This document shows, in pieces, positions 48,306 to 58,686 of a DNA stretch of 64,000 bases. The stretch's first letter is position 1; each line of letters starts with the position of its first letter. The DNA comes from Rugalucina vietnamica (lineage: Eukaryota; Mollusca; Bivalvia; Lucinida; Lucinidae). The position numbers and the translations under genes are program-made. The stretch spans positions 43,059,486 to 43,123,485 of the forward strand of contig OZ024875.1 of assembly GCA_964017185.1 (NCBI GenBank). Direction: 5' to 3'. The notes below the pieces were generated by a model, which worked only from the letters and a program-made list of their open reading frames with translations, was not told the origin of the DNA and did no database searches.

Positions 48306-48391
48306 ATAACAGTTCTATAGGTGGTTCAAAAGTAGTCAAGGCAATATCACATGGTTCATCTACCATGAAGATGTGGCTATGTTCTAGTAGG
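48306..48391 (-). CDS. Candidate exon, unidentified minus-strand gene
   Basis: Minus-strand acceptor CTTGTCTCTTTAG and donor GTAAGTATT bracket the frame LLEHSHIFMVDEPCDIALTT then FEPPIELL, with phase 1 at both ends. An alternative acceptor (CATAG) would start it at 48376. It cannot join directly to 47008-47097 because the junction would read TGA, so an exon between them is missing or these belong to different transcripts. No family recognised. Confidence 0.42.
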
Positions 48392-48738
48392 CTAAAGAGA
48401 CAAGGTTAAATGTTTATTTTGAAAATCAGTAGATCATAATTTGCCGGAAACATTTATCATACCAATTTGATTTATATTGAACAAGGTTCTTTTGCTTTGA
48501 AGCCATACAAGTATGTGATAGCCAGCATACAAACTTTTTGACAATTATATTCAAATGAAATTATTAAAATAAAAAAATCATATGAACTGTTTGAACTGGT
48601 CTGGTTTATAATTATTCCACAAGTGTCTCATTAACACTGATTCAGTCTGTAATACAGTTTGTGTCAGACAGTACATGTCTCCTCCACAATCAACATGTCT
48701 TAAAGTCACTTCAAGTATTGAAAAAAAAAAACATAATT

Positions 48739-48984
48739 GAGCCGCCGCATGGGAAAACCAACAATCTGCATAGGCGAAAACAAAGGCGCAGACCAGCTTC
48801 ACGGTAACCACGAAGCTGATCAGAAGCTGACCAGTGCCTTTGTTTTCTCTATACGGATAGTAGAGTCCCTCTTCTTCTTAAATTCAAAATTTCAAGCTTC
48901 TAGCCCTTTTCTGTGACTGTACAGCCCGGATTGTGTCAGACCTGGTCGGAAACCCAAATTGTTGGTTTTGTCATGCAAAGGCTC
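48739..48984 (+). mobile_element. Family A MITE, copy A17
   Basis: Full-length but with a small internal duplication in the palindrome (AGCTGATCAGAAGCTGACCAG). Right end decayed to GTCATGCAAAGGCTC. Confidence 0.83.
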
Positions 48985-49106
48985 AAATACTTACTGAAAT
49001 GATCCTCAGCTTCTGAATAGTGTCTAGACACCAGCATACTGCCACCATGTGATAACTATGAACTATGTCATGACTCGCCAGAATTTATAGCCTACTGTTC
49101 AGTTAT

Positions 49107-49464
49107 CTACGGAAGCCTATACAAGACTTTTGTCTGTTGACTTTTGTATTTTGTGACTTTTGAGTTTTGTCTTTTGTGTTTTTGTGTTCTGTCTTTTGAT
49201 TTTTGTCTTTTGTGTTGTTTGTTTTGTTATTTGAAACAGCGCCAAATATTTGACGTGGCAAGAAAAAAAGATGGAGAAAAGAAAATACAATAATGATAAG
49301 GATGTAAGTATTTTCGACACAGGAGTCATAACGGAGTAGTTTTTATTGATGGTAATGATAAAACAAACAACACAAAAGACAAAAGTCAAAAACACAAAAG
49401 ACAAAACTCAAAAGTCACAAAACACAAAAGTCAAAAGACAAAAGTCACATATAGGCTTCCGTAG
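49107..49464. mobile_element. Foldback element with CTTTTGT-repeat arms
   Basis: Perfect 14-bp ends CTACGGAAGCCTAT and ATAGGCTTCCGTAG are flanked by TTAT on both sides (49103-49106, 49465-49468). Inside, the left arm is a degenerate array of GACTTTTGT/TCTTTTGTG and the right arm is its complement (ACAAAAGTC/CACAAAAGAC), separated by about 130 bp of unique sequence. The open frame here is a by-product of this repeat. Confidence 0.82.
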
Positions 49465-49602
49465 TTATCAGTAATTGTACAGCCTGATCTGAGAAGGACC
49501 TGGTAAGAAGCCACGTCTCCGATACCTTTCTATTTGGAACCCTGGAACCTTTTTTGGCCAGTCTAAGCCTGAGACCTTGACCTGTAGGGCTGAAGACTGC
49601 AT

Positions 49603-50087
49603 GAGCCGATTCATGTAAAATTTGAACTGTTACACAAGCAAACAAACAATCTGCACATGCGAAAACAAAGCCACAGATCAGCTTTGCATTCACTGCACAA
49701 CTGATCAGCCCCTTTATTTTTTCGCTCTATAGATAGTACATGTACAATGACTCTTCATTCTAAATCTGCGGACCCCGTGGCCGAGTGGTTAAGAGCGCTG
49801 ATATTTCATTACCACACTTAAAAATTTGATCATCTCAACGTCAAATCTGGTGTGGGTTCGAGCCCCACACTGGGCACGTGAGACAAGCCAAGTTTTGCTT
49901 GCAGGTGTGCCAGGTGGTTTTTCTCGGGGTTCTCCTGTTTTCGCCCCACCTACTCATATGAGCAAAAATAATCTTGAAAGGGACCTTTAACTGAAATCAA
50001 ATCAAAATAATTCCAAGCTTTTAGAAATTTTCCGGGGCTGCACACCTTAACCTAAACCTAAATTGTAAGTTTTCTCATGCGAAGCTC
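49603..50087 (+). mobile_element. Family A MITE, copy A18, split by a SINE
   Basis: The left half 49603-49768 has GAGCCGATTCATG, a decayed palindrome and TAAATCTG. After the SINE the right arm resumes with AATTCCAAGCTTTTAG and ends TTTTCTCATGCGAAGCTC. Diverged. Confidence 0.7.
49769..50006 (+). mobile_element. tRNA-derived SINE
   Basis: The head resembles a class II (Leu/Ser-type) tRNA: A box GTGGCCGAGTGGTTAAGAGC, then a long variable region, then B box GGTTCGAGCCC. A body follows with GCTTGCAGGTGTGCCAGGTG, GTTTTTCTCGGGGTTCTCCT and CGCCCCACC, then tail AATCAAATCAAAAT. The GGGGTTCTCC-type body recalls conserved SINE core domains, from memory. A shared 3' half at 33710-33862 shows it is a family. 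Not a functional tRNA gene: the acceptor stem does not close cleanly. Confidence 0.8.
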
Positions 50088-50952
50088 ATTTCATAAATGC
50101 AGACCTTGACCAATTGTTTTCCCATCATTTATGAGTATAGTGACTATACCTTGTATTTATTTGCAGTCTAATAAGCCTAGATTAGCAATGCAATGCGCCC
50201 AATCTAAGAAAATATGTCAATTAGCCGCAAATCCTTTTTTAGCTATCGATCAAGAGTGACAGCAACAAGGTCATTACGAAAGGGAGCTCAAAAATTCTGT
50301 CCACTCTTTTGATATATCACTATAATCACTGTGACAGGCCTTGAAAAATGGTGGCAAATTTGCTGTGAAAATTACCATAAGAAATGATAGGGTTGATGCA
50401 AACAAGTCGATTCTCTCAATATGTGCCAGTGATGTTTAACAAATTGTCAACGAGACAACCACCAAAAATTGTTATCCACAAGTTTAAGCTAAAATGTCAT
50501 CGCCAATGTAAAAACAGTAATAGGCGTCCAAGCTAAAGCAATTTATCTTCATGGTACATCTTCTGTTTATTCTGTCTGCTTCTCTGCTGTGCTAGTTTTG
50601 GTTGAGACTAGCCAGATGGCTGCCTTGTTGGGAAAGAGCTAGTCATGTGTTGTCAGAAAAAAATGTTTGTGATGTTTTGCAATGTATTTTTCTTCCCACC
50701 TGGTGTCTATGTTAGGACTTTAAATTTTATTGCATTGCTTCCTGATCCCTTTACTCTTACTTTTAAAAAGCTTGTGGCCTTTCAGCAGCATGGTATACTG
50801 CAGTGCTGAATGCTTGACCTCTATATCTAGTGGTTAGTCCTGATCAATATCCTAAACACACAAGGAAAAAAAAAAAAAAAAAAAATTGTTGAATTGTGGA
50901 CCAAACTGGAACAGAGGACTTTACCAGGCTTTCTCATTATGCACAAATAAAT
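50088..50952. other. Intergenic with repeat relic
   Basis: About 50590-50775 is a diverged copy of the 36760-36930 repeat. Poly-A at 50863-50884. No gene supported. Confidence 0.4.
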
Positions 50953-51187
50953 GAGCCGCGTCATGAGAAAACCGGATTTTTGCCTATGCGAAAACAAAGG
51001 CGCTGATCAGCTTTACAGTAACTGCGAAGCTGATCAGCGCCTTTGTTTTCGCTACACGGATAGTTCAATTCCTCTTTTTTCTAAATCCAAAATTTCCAGT
51101 CTCTAGTCATCTTCTGTGCTTGCACAGCTCGGTTTGTTTCTGACCTGGTAGGAAATGCCAAAGACCAGTTTTCTCGCATTGCGGCTC
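50953..51187 (+). mobile_element. Family A MITE, copy A19
   Basis: GCGTCATGAG subfamily. Left flank AAAT, right AAAA. Right end GTTTTCTCGCATTGCGGCTC. Confidence 0.86.
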
Positions 51188-52472
51188 AAAATATCTGATG
51201 ACCTCTGAAACTGTAGGTCTTCTGAGTTTAGTATCATCATTTGTAGTAATGAGGAAGAAACTGATTTATCGACAAGCCATACTAGTGACATTAACTACTG
51301 TATATCCGGAAATTTTTGTGTGACTTTTATTTCCCAATCTTTCTATTTCCGAATTATTGGCGAGTTCTTGAATTTGTGCGAGTATATACATGCAGTCTAT
51401 AAAGCTTCTAGTAAGTCTTTATTAGGGAGAACTTAAAATTCACGAGACAACAAATTCGTGAATATTTGCAAAAATTAAATTCTCGCGAATATTTCTGGAC
51501 TTACAGTATTTCCTTTCCTTTAGCATTTAACATACTTGACATACCTCCAGCTTTGTGCTGGAGCCTTAAAGACATGTGCTCTGAATTTTCTTCAAAATCA
51601 TGCCATTTTAACTTAAAAACAAACATAAATATGAATAAAAAGGTAACAACCGAAAAAGTTAAAGAGTAAGTCAGTATAATAACATAGTGGTAACATAATT
51701 CCAAGTTTGAATCTGTGTATACGCAAGACACGGTAGTGGGCATTTTGATAAATGTTTAATCTTTCGTACTAGCCAACATTACAAATATTCATACAAAAGA
51801 AACACCACAACAAAGTGAGTTATATTCATGCTATAGATAGGCTGCATAGTGTAATGAGTTATGCATACTAAGAAAAAAACAGTATCATTGAAAAATCGCT
51901 GTATGAAAAAAAAAATGAGACATTGATGAAACAATTTTGAGTATCATGCTTGAACTAGCTATTTTGAGAACTGCCATACTCACATACTAGCAGCTTTTGT
52001 GTGTAGGGTAAGCTTTAATTCTTAAAGCTATAGATGTAATACACTATGATTTTCATATATTTATTTCTTTAAAAACTCTTTTTTGATCATTTCATATTAT
52101 ATATAACCCATCTATAATGAAACTTAAAAGAAATACGGACATAAATATAATAACAATGCAACATTATGACAGCTCTGAATCTAGGACGGAAAATTTTATA
52201 AATATGTACATAAAATATGAAATGGATATTTTTGTGAGAGATGATTTTTATGATGTACAATTAGGCAATACATGTAGATAAATACTGGTGATTGTAGTGG
52301 TGATGATTATCATGAAACAAATATGGAAATAAGTGATGTAAACAATATCATTCATAAGCAAATTGAAATCTTAATATTCACTTCTTCTTTACACCTTAAA
52401 ATCAGTAACTGTTGTTGCTAATTGTCTGTAGCATTTGAGTTGTTGACACAAATATAAATCATGCTATCTAGC
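51188..52472. other. AT-rich intergenic, nothing recognised
   Basis: A short inverted pair (TGTATATCCGGAAATTTTTG near 51299 and CGCGAATATTTCTGGACTTACAG near 51485) marks a possible small relic. No exon could be supported. Confidence 0.4.
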
Positions 52473-52490
52473 AATTACAAGAAAATAAAT

Positions 52491-52574
52491 GAGCCACTAT
52501 GTGAAAGAAGCAACAATTTTGGTTTCAAACCAGCCTGAAAAGTCACAGAAGCAGGCTAGAAGCTTGAGTAGAGG
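52491..52574 (-). mobile_element. Family A MITE fragment, copy A20
   Basis: Only the left end (GAGCCACTATGTGAAAG) and part of the long arm survive. The same 14-bp flank AATTACAAGAAAAT occurs on each side (52473-52486, 52575-52588). Confidence 0.7.
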
Positions 52575-52741
52575 AATTACAAGAAAATTAACAATGAAAC
52601 AGGAACAGTCATGCAAAGCAGTTCATGCAACCTAAACTATGGCATAAAATTCCTTTCTTTTTGCATTAAATTCACTTTTCATAATTTGCTTAATTTGATT
52701 CTGAAATATTATCTTGTTGCCTTGCGAGATACATGTACATA

Positions 52742-52878
52742 CAGGTCAACCTCATCATAAGGCTATCATGGGGATCCATAGACACAGATAGCAAAATAAT
52801 CAGTTTGGGAGCCATGACATGGCTGTGTTATATTGAAAACTGCATTATAGTGAGGCAAGGTATAATGATGTTGAACTG
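52742..52878 (+). mobile_element. Pogo-like MITE, copy P3, internally deleted
   Basis: Ends CAGGTCAACCTCATCATAAG and TATAATGATGTTGAACTG inside TA. About 50 bp shorter than P2. Confidence 0.78.
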
Positions 52879-52879
52879 T

Positions 52880-53373
52880 ACTGTATTTTTTAATTTCTTT
52901 CTTGTAAAGCTTTTCTAATGGGTGCTAATAAGAACTGATAAAATTAAACAGATGAACAACTTTTTCCTTTCTTTGCCCATATGTATAATAATTTACTGAC
53001 CTATAGTATTGCATGACAAAGCTGCATATTGCTAACTATTCTCAAAGCTTTTTGCAGACAGGTACGAGAGATTAGGGTTGATGACTGCCCAAAATGTAGA
53101 TTTTGTAACTCCTAAGCATCATGAATATCTATTTCAAAATTCAACTATAAAACAGCCATAAACAAAACATTCTAACAGTCATGCATAAAAACATGTGAAA
53201 CCACAAAACATTGTATTCATTGGAGGCACAGTAACTGTTGTGAAACAATTTGGCACTACAAGTTTTCTTTGGACAGACATCCTGTGGTTTCAGTCAAATA
53301 CTGAAATTCCTAAATATTCAGACACGGGGATCTTGCCAAAAAGTTCAGACAAAAGTAAGAAGCCAGGCCATTC
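52880..53373. other. Probable 3' flank of FBXL13, otherwise featureless
   Basis: Lies downstream (minus sense) of the candidate terminal exon. No clear polyadenylation site chosen; the AT-rich sequence offers several weak ones. Confidence 0.3.
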
Positions 53374-53443
53374 TTAGACAGGAGGAGTCTGATCGAACTC
53401 TACAACGTTTTCTGTTTTAGCTGCCTCTTCTAGTTGCATTGGT
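53374..53443 (-). CDS. Candidate terminal exon of FBXL13/DRC6
   Basis: On the minus strand an acceptor (GCGCTGCCATAG) opens a frame needing one base to complete the preceding codon, exactly what the exon at 56913-56993 leaves. It reads (K)PMQLEEAAKTENVVEFDQTP then PV and stop. Human FBXL13 ends its repeat region with a comparable tail in which an acidic/aromatic pair precedes Pro-Pro. Weak points: the pyrimidine tract is poor, and the upstream exon could instead end by read-through, where its donor itself supplies AAG TAA. Confidence 0.42.
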
Positions 53444-53553
53444 CTATGGCAGCGCCATTTTGTAAGGATCTTGTAGCAAGAGTGTAAGTCTGAATATTTA
53501 GGTTTTTCTAATGTAACACGCTTACTAGGACATATTCCTGATGAGTCCAATAT

Positions 53554-53788
53554 GAGCAGTGACATGAGAAAACCGGATTTTTGCGTATGCGAAAACAAAG
53601 ACGCAGATCAGTTGTGCAGAAACTGCACAACTGATCAGCACCTTTATTTTTGCTACATGGATAGCAAAATTAGTATTCTTCTAATGTCAGAAATTACAAG
53701 CTTCTAGCCTTCTTCTGTGACTGTACAGGCCAATTTGTGTCAGACCTGGTTGGAAACCCGGAAAACCGGTTTTCTCACGTGGTGGCTT
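53554..53788 (+). mobile_element. Family A MITE, copy A21
   Basis: Target duplication ATAT (53550-53553, 53789-53792). The palindrome has changed on both arms: GTTGTGCAG pairs with CTGCACAAC. The last base of the right end is T (GGCTT). Confidence 0.83.
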
Positions 53789-54196
53789 ATATCACATATC
53801 CAAGCTAGTAGCTGGTTGTCAAAGTTTTTGTTCTTAGTCAAGCCTTATTTAAAATGTTTAATTGTCAACTGTGAATATTTCAAAAGCACTGTTAATTTTG
53901 TTGGAAATATGTGGAGAAGCTAATGCAAAAGCTTTCCTTAAAACAAAAATATGTGCATTTTGTTACAAATTCAGCACACATTAACCATTTGACACCTTAT
54001 GTGTTTTTGTGTTTTTGGCAACTCTTGTTTTCAACGACTAAACTCTGGATATTTATTTATCATTGTTCAGTTATATCCGAAGTATGATGGAATATCGTCA
54101 CTGTTATACTGTACTGACTCAACATGTCGCATCATCTTCATGGCTGAATTCCTGAAACATATATCATCAGCATAACATGACATGTCCTTGTTATAT

Positions 54197-54430
54197 GAGC
54201 TATCTCGTGGAAAACCCAACAATGTGGTTTCCGAACAGGTCTGACACAAACCCGCCTGTATAGTCACAGAAGATGGCTAGAAGCTTGAAATTTCGGTTTT
54301 AAGAAGAAGAGGAATTGTACTATCCGAGTAGCGAAAACAAAGGCGCTGATCAGCTTTGCGGTTACCGTGAAGCTGATCTGCGTCTTTGTTTTCGCCTATG
54401 CAGATTGTTGGTTTTCCCATGAGGCGGCTC
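54197..54430 (-). mobile_element. Family A MITE, copy A22, with 30-bp flanking repeat
   Basis: Full-length, long arm left. The sequence ATATCATCAGCATAACATGA and its next ten bases occur on both sides (54161-54190, 54431-54460; one mismatch). The flank is itself the start of a decayed family C element that continues to about 54550. Confidence 0.85.
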
Positions 54431-54550
54431 ATATCATCAGCATAACATGACATGTCCGTGTCATTATACACACTTTCATATAGTAAAACTAGGGCATGCT
54501 GGGGTACACCATTTTTCATATTTTCGATCTACAACATTAATTGTTGGTAC

Positions 54551-55147
54551 CATATGTTAAACGAAATGCTGCATTATGCATTTAACCACATCTTTTAAAG
54601 AAATTCTGAATGTATACACGGCACATGTTTTGTCTTTGTTTCTAATACACATGTAATACAAAGAGCTGAGGTGGTGCAAATGGTGAAAACAGGTGTGTAT
54701 CTAGTGATGTTCCTGTGTTTAAGCTCGGCAAATGAGTCTATTCACTCAAAAAAAAATAATCTGTCAAAACGTTAATAGCCATTTTCCCATACAGTCGATA
54801 GTTCAAAACTGTGTAACATTCTCAATCAAAATTTAGTAAATTTATTCCATATCGAGTTAGAATCACCTGTGGTGTTTTATCCTATCACTACCATCTCTTG
54901 ATAATCATTTTTTTCTTAAAGCCAGATGTACGTAATTGACCTCACGGTAGAAAATTTTTATTTTTTGCATGTGAGTGTATTTTGATTTCCTGCATACGAA
55001 AATGAAAAGAAATCGATACCGTTCCGAGCTTGTTTTCAAGATATCGGCCTACAAAGTCGTCAAATTTGGGAGCGAAAATACATTGACGTCAAAGTAAAAT
55101 GGGATTTTTAGACCCCCTTTTTGTTGATTTTCTTGATATATTTAACT
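54551..55147. other. Intergenic, nothing recognised
   Basis: No exon, RNA or repeat supported. Confidence 0.4.
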
Positions 55148-56000
55148 AGAAAATGTGTTTATGAAACACTATGCCCCCAACTGGTAAGTCACTTTCAAGA
55201 TGTAAAAATGTCCAAAAAATGACTAAGTTCAAATTGTAAAAAAAGTGACAAAAATTAATCTGAGGAGTATATCCCAAGCACATGCATATCTTCAAAGCAT
55301 GGTCACAATGTCTGCAAAGTTTCAAAAGTATCGGTATTAAATTGTAGGAGGAGTTGCGCACACAAGGTACCCTCTATCCATTCCCTAAAATGCCAGAAAA
55401 AATGACTAAGTTCAAATTGTGAAAAAAATGACAAAAAATAATCCAAGGATTACATCCAAACCACATGCATATCTTCAGACCATGCCCATAACACATGTAA
55501 AGTTTTAAATGAATTGGCATGAAACTGTAGGAGGAGTTGCGCACACAAGGTAACCACTGCCCATTCATTTTCATTGTGAAAATGCCCGAAAAATGGCTAA
55601 GTTCAAATTGCGAAAAAAGTGACAAAAATTAATCTGAGGATTATATCCAAACCACATGCATATCTTCAAAGCATGGTCACAACATCTGTAAAGTTTCAAG
55701 AGAATCGGAATAAAACTGTAGGAGGAATTGCGCACACAAGGTACCCACTATCTATTCACTTTATCAAGAATTAAAAAGGGAAATAACTCTCACAGAATGG
55801 GCCCCTAGCCCCTTGAATTTACCTGAAAGAAAAAATATGGGTCCTCTTAATTTTCATATACAAACTACATACCAAATTTCAAGATCCTAGCTCTAACGGT
55901 TCCTGACCGAGTGCTAAGTGTTGCTCACGCATCACAGACTCACTGGACTGGACTGGACTGGACGGACAGACCCAAACCTTCGAAGTTGGGGGCATAAAAA
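55148..56000. mobile_element. TIR element with 183-191 bp internal tandem units
   Basis: Ends contain ATGCCCCCAACT (55171) and AGTTGGGGGCAT (55984-55995) as inverted repeats. Between them lie three and a bit direct repeats (ACTAAGTTCAAATTG at about 55222, 55405 and 55596), then TACCAAATTTCAAGATCCTA and a (CTGGA)n/GGACGGACAGAC tract. Non-coding. The layout parallels R1 although the sequences differ. Confidence 0.78.
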
Positions 56001-56569
56001 ATTCCATGGTAGGATTTTTAAAAAAAAAATGATATGTATTAGAGAAATTGCTGAACTACATGTAGATAACGAGAAAGTCCTTAGTTACCGGATTCGTTTT
56101 CTTGCTATAAGCGTGTGAAGAGAGGTAGTCGTTGCTGAATTCAGTACGTTTTTATGCGCGACGTCGATTTTGCGCCAAAATCTCCTATGCTATTTAGTAT
56201 TCAATATTGCTAACGGTCGCGAAAATGATGTTTTCCTCCGCATAACATGTCCACATTCTATATTTTATAAAAAATAATAAATAATATCAAACCTTTTACA
56301 TTTCTGAAGCCCTCTGCATAATTGTATGTACATAGTTTCGTATTCCGAACGTAAACTGACGCTAGAAATGACGTTTCGAGCCAAAACTGACGTTACGAAT
56401 GCGGCGTACAATGACGTTTCGACGCTTAGATACGCATGTTCCTTTGAGCGCCTTCAATTACGTACATCTGGCTTTAAATGGATGCATAAGGTACAATATT
56501 CTGAAACCCCTTATCTAAGGCCCTAAATCAGACAGCAAACTTATAGACACTGTGATGATAGATATTCAA
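56001..56569. other. Intronic sequence of FBXL13, no feature
   Basis: Between the last two exons. A cluster of ATGACGTTTCGA / ACTGACGTTACGA motifs lies at about 56357-56425. No exon found. Confidence 0.4.
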
Positions 56570-56814
56570 CATCAGGAAAACATGCCCGTGACATGTATAC
56601 CCCCTAAACCCCACTTTTATAAAGCAAAACTGGGGTATGCAGGGGTATACCTATTTTTTCTTATTTTTGCTCCAAAACATAGATTGTGGGTACTCGTTAG
56701 AACCGCCTCGGTTTTGAGCAAAAGTAAGAAAAATATCAATTTTTTTCAGCTGAAATTTTTCAATTTTCAAAGCTAAAAAATCTCTGTTTATTGCATGGGC
56801 ACGTTTTCCTAATG
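56570..56814 (-). mobile_element. Family C MITE, copy C8
   Basis: Ends CATCAGGAAAACATGCCCGT and GGGCACGTTTTCCTAATG. The second hairpin arm is deleted after GAACCGCCTCGG. Lies about 100 bp from the next exon. Confidence 0.82.
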
Positions 56815-56912
56815 AGAAAGAAGTTTGGGAAAAAAAAAAACAACAGTAGATCATAACAAAAGCATGCAAAATAATTCAACATCCAAAGAGTAACATGAAG
56901 ACTTTCACTTAC

Positions 56913-56993
56913 TTGGTGACATTTTTACAGTACAACATGACAAGAATTTTCAACTTCTTACAGCCTTTCCTCAGGTACTTCAGGGCTTTATCT
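56913..56993 (-). CDS. FBXL13: FBXL13/DRC6 exon, last leucine-rich repeat
   Basis: Minus-strand acceptor ATTTTCAG, donor GTAAGTG. Reads (T)DKALKYLRKGCKKLKILVML then YCKNVTK, matching the human FBXL13 repeat that ends QLRILKMQYCTNIS. It starts with one base of a split Thr codon and ends with two bases of a Lys codon. Cysteine-containing repeats of this type (LxxLxLxxCxxIT) form the curved solenoid that binds partners. If the donor is not used, translation ends one codon later (TAA). Confidence 0.9.
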
Positions 56994-57311
56994 CTGAAAA
57001 TAATATAAGAATCATTAGAAAATTTATCTTTTAGACAAGATCCTACACAAATATACAAACAGAGCTGCATCCATGACAAAGATAGCTTGAAATTAGGAAG
57101 TCCTGTACAGAGACTACAATCTACACAAAGCCAAAAGGTGCATTTGTTTTTGCATTTAGTAAAAGCCTGTCATCACAGCTGTTTGATGCAGTGCCTTCTA
57201 GGAAATGATAAGTAGGGGAGCTAGTGTGTACAAAAGTTTAATGGCTGTATTCAGATAGGACAAACAAAATTCCAGGAAAAAAAGTTCACTAATGTCGGAA
57301 ACACATCTTAC

Positions 57312-57394
57312 GTGATAAGAGAACATCCACTGACGTCAAGCTGTAGCAGGTAATGACATACTCCGGCTAGGTACTGGATACTCAGGTCAGTTAT
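57312..57394 (-). CDS. FBXL13: FBXL13/DRC6 exon
   Basis: Acceptor TTTTTTCCAG, donor GTAAGATG. Reads ITDLSIQYLAGVCHYLLQLD then VSGCSLI(T). Human counterpart: ITDSAMEMLSAKCHYLHILD; the CHYL block is identical. 83 bp, phase 0 in, phase 2 out, joining correctly to 56913-56993. Confidence 0.93.
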
Positions 57395-57451
57395 CTGGAA
57401 AAAAGTATATAATACATGTTTATTTGGAGTTCCTAGAGTATCTAAAGTCAC

Positions 57452-57662
57452 TGAATTTGTTTGTTTGTTTGTTTGTGTTGAGGTTTAACATCCCAGTCAA
57501 CAATTTTTCAGTCATGTCGGAATGGAGCCAACACTTCCTGGGTTTAACCAGTACTGCACGGAGTTAATGTGTCTTGCTCAAGGACACAACATGGTGACGC
57601 CTGCATTGAACCCAGGACCTCTCGATTCAGAGTCCGACGCTCCACCACTGCGCCACCGAGCT
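57452..57662 (-). mobile_element. tRNA-derived SINE in an FBXL13 intron
   Basis: Read on the minus strand: tRNA head with A box GGTGGCGCAGTGGTGGAGCG, anticodon-arm region and B box GGTCCTGGGTTCAATGC, then a body with GTTGTGTCCTTGAGCAAG and TTGACTGGGATGTTAAACC, then an AAAC-repeat tail. Best copy of this family in the window. Confidence 0.85.
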
Positions 57663-57837
57663 CACTCACAGAATTTGGACTTTGTGGTTTTTATGTATTG
57701 AGGTAAATGAGTCGTATAACACAAAGAAAGAATTGAAATTCAATTTGCATGTCCTATAATGGGATGCCTAATGATATGATTAATAATTTTTCAGTTAACA
57801 ATTTTTCAGATGGGATGGTGCCAATGCCTCTTTTATA

Positions 57838-57988
57838 TGAGAAAACCGGCTTTTTGCCTATGCGAAAACAAAGATGCAGATCAGCTGTGCAGTGTCTTTG
57901 TTTTAGATTCATGGAAAGTACTAGTCCTCTTCTTCTAAGTGAGACCTGGTAGGGAACCCAGAAGACCAGGTTTCTCTTGTCACAGCTC
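57838..57988 (+). mobile_element. Family A MITE, copy A23, deleted
   Basis: Retains GAGAAAACCGG, part of the palindrome (GATCAGCTGTGCAGTGTC) and the right end TTTCTCTTGTCACAGCTC. Confidence 0.68.
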
Positions 57989-58236
57989 ATATTAGAACAG
58001 CACTGGAGGGAATAAAAGCTTTTTCCTCCAGGATACAACCCGGGCAGAGGTGTGAAGAGAGACAACCCGCTTGAGGGATCGGCCCCTAATGTTGCCATTT
58101 TGTTACCTTATTTCAAAACAACTATTGTTATTGAAATAGTTGTGTTTAATTCATGTAAGCCTGGTGTCCTTTTTATGGGACTTAGGCAAACAGTATAGCC
58201 CAAGATGTGATGCCTTGCTGAGACTATAGAGCTTAC

Positions 58237-58317
58237 CAGTTTACATCCTGCCAAGTTGAGAACATTCAGCGTCCTACAGCAGAATGCCAGGTTCTTTATT
58301 GCACCATCTGTAATTTG
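58237..58317 (-). CDS. FBXL13: FBXL13/DRC6 exon
   Basis: Acceptor TTTCATTGACAG, donor GTAAGC. 81 bp, phase 0 at both ends: QITDGAIKNLAFCCRTLNVL then NLAGCKL. One leucine-rich repeat, matching human QLSDMIIKALAIYCINLTSL. Confidence 0.92.
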
Positions 58318-58686
58318 CTGTCAATGAAATACAAAATCTTAGGGTACAATTTTACAGCAATTGTGCAGCGCTAACATTATAATTCTAACATGTCAATGAA
58401 ATTACGGTCCTTGCGCATGACACTTCTCCCCGAGAGGATTTTAGTTTCAATTCCACATAAGCAAAGTAAAACTGACTATGCAGCCATTTTTTGGAAATTT
58501 ATTTTCACTAATAATGCTTTTACACAAAACCTGCTAAATTCACTTACAAATTATTATTTTTTTATACATTCAATCTCTAACCCAACAAAGTTTGAAAGAG
58601 GGGGAGTGGGGAGGCTATGGGGCTACTACGATACTCTACACCAGGATCTCTCAAAATTATCTGACAAGTAATCACTCACAACTCAC

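Noticed and set aside
49117..49404. 95-residue membrane-like protein
   Set aside because: The frame is made of the CTTTTGT array of the foldback element on one side and its complement on the other.
49769..49870. Functional tRNA-Leu or tRNA-Ser gene
   Set aside because: A and B boxes are present, but the acceptor stem does not close, the region between boxes is long, and a SINE body and tail follow.
51541..51583. Micro-exon reading AHVFKAPAQSWR as the FBXL13 tail
   Set aside because: Phase would fit, but the acceptor lacks a pyrimidine tract and the peptide has no resemblance to the family tail. The exon at 53374-53443 fits better.
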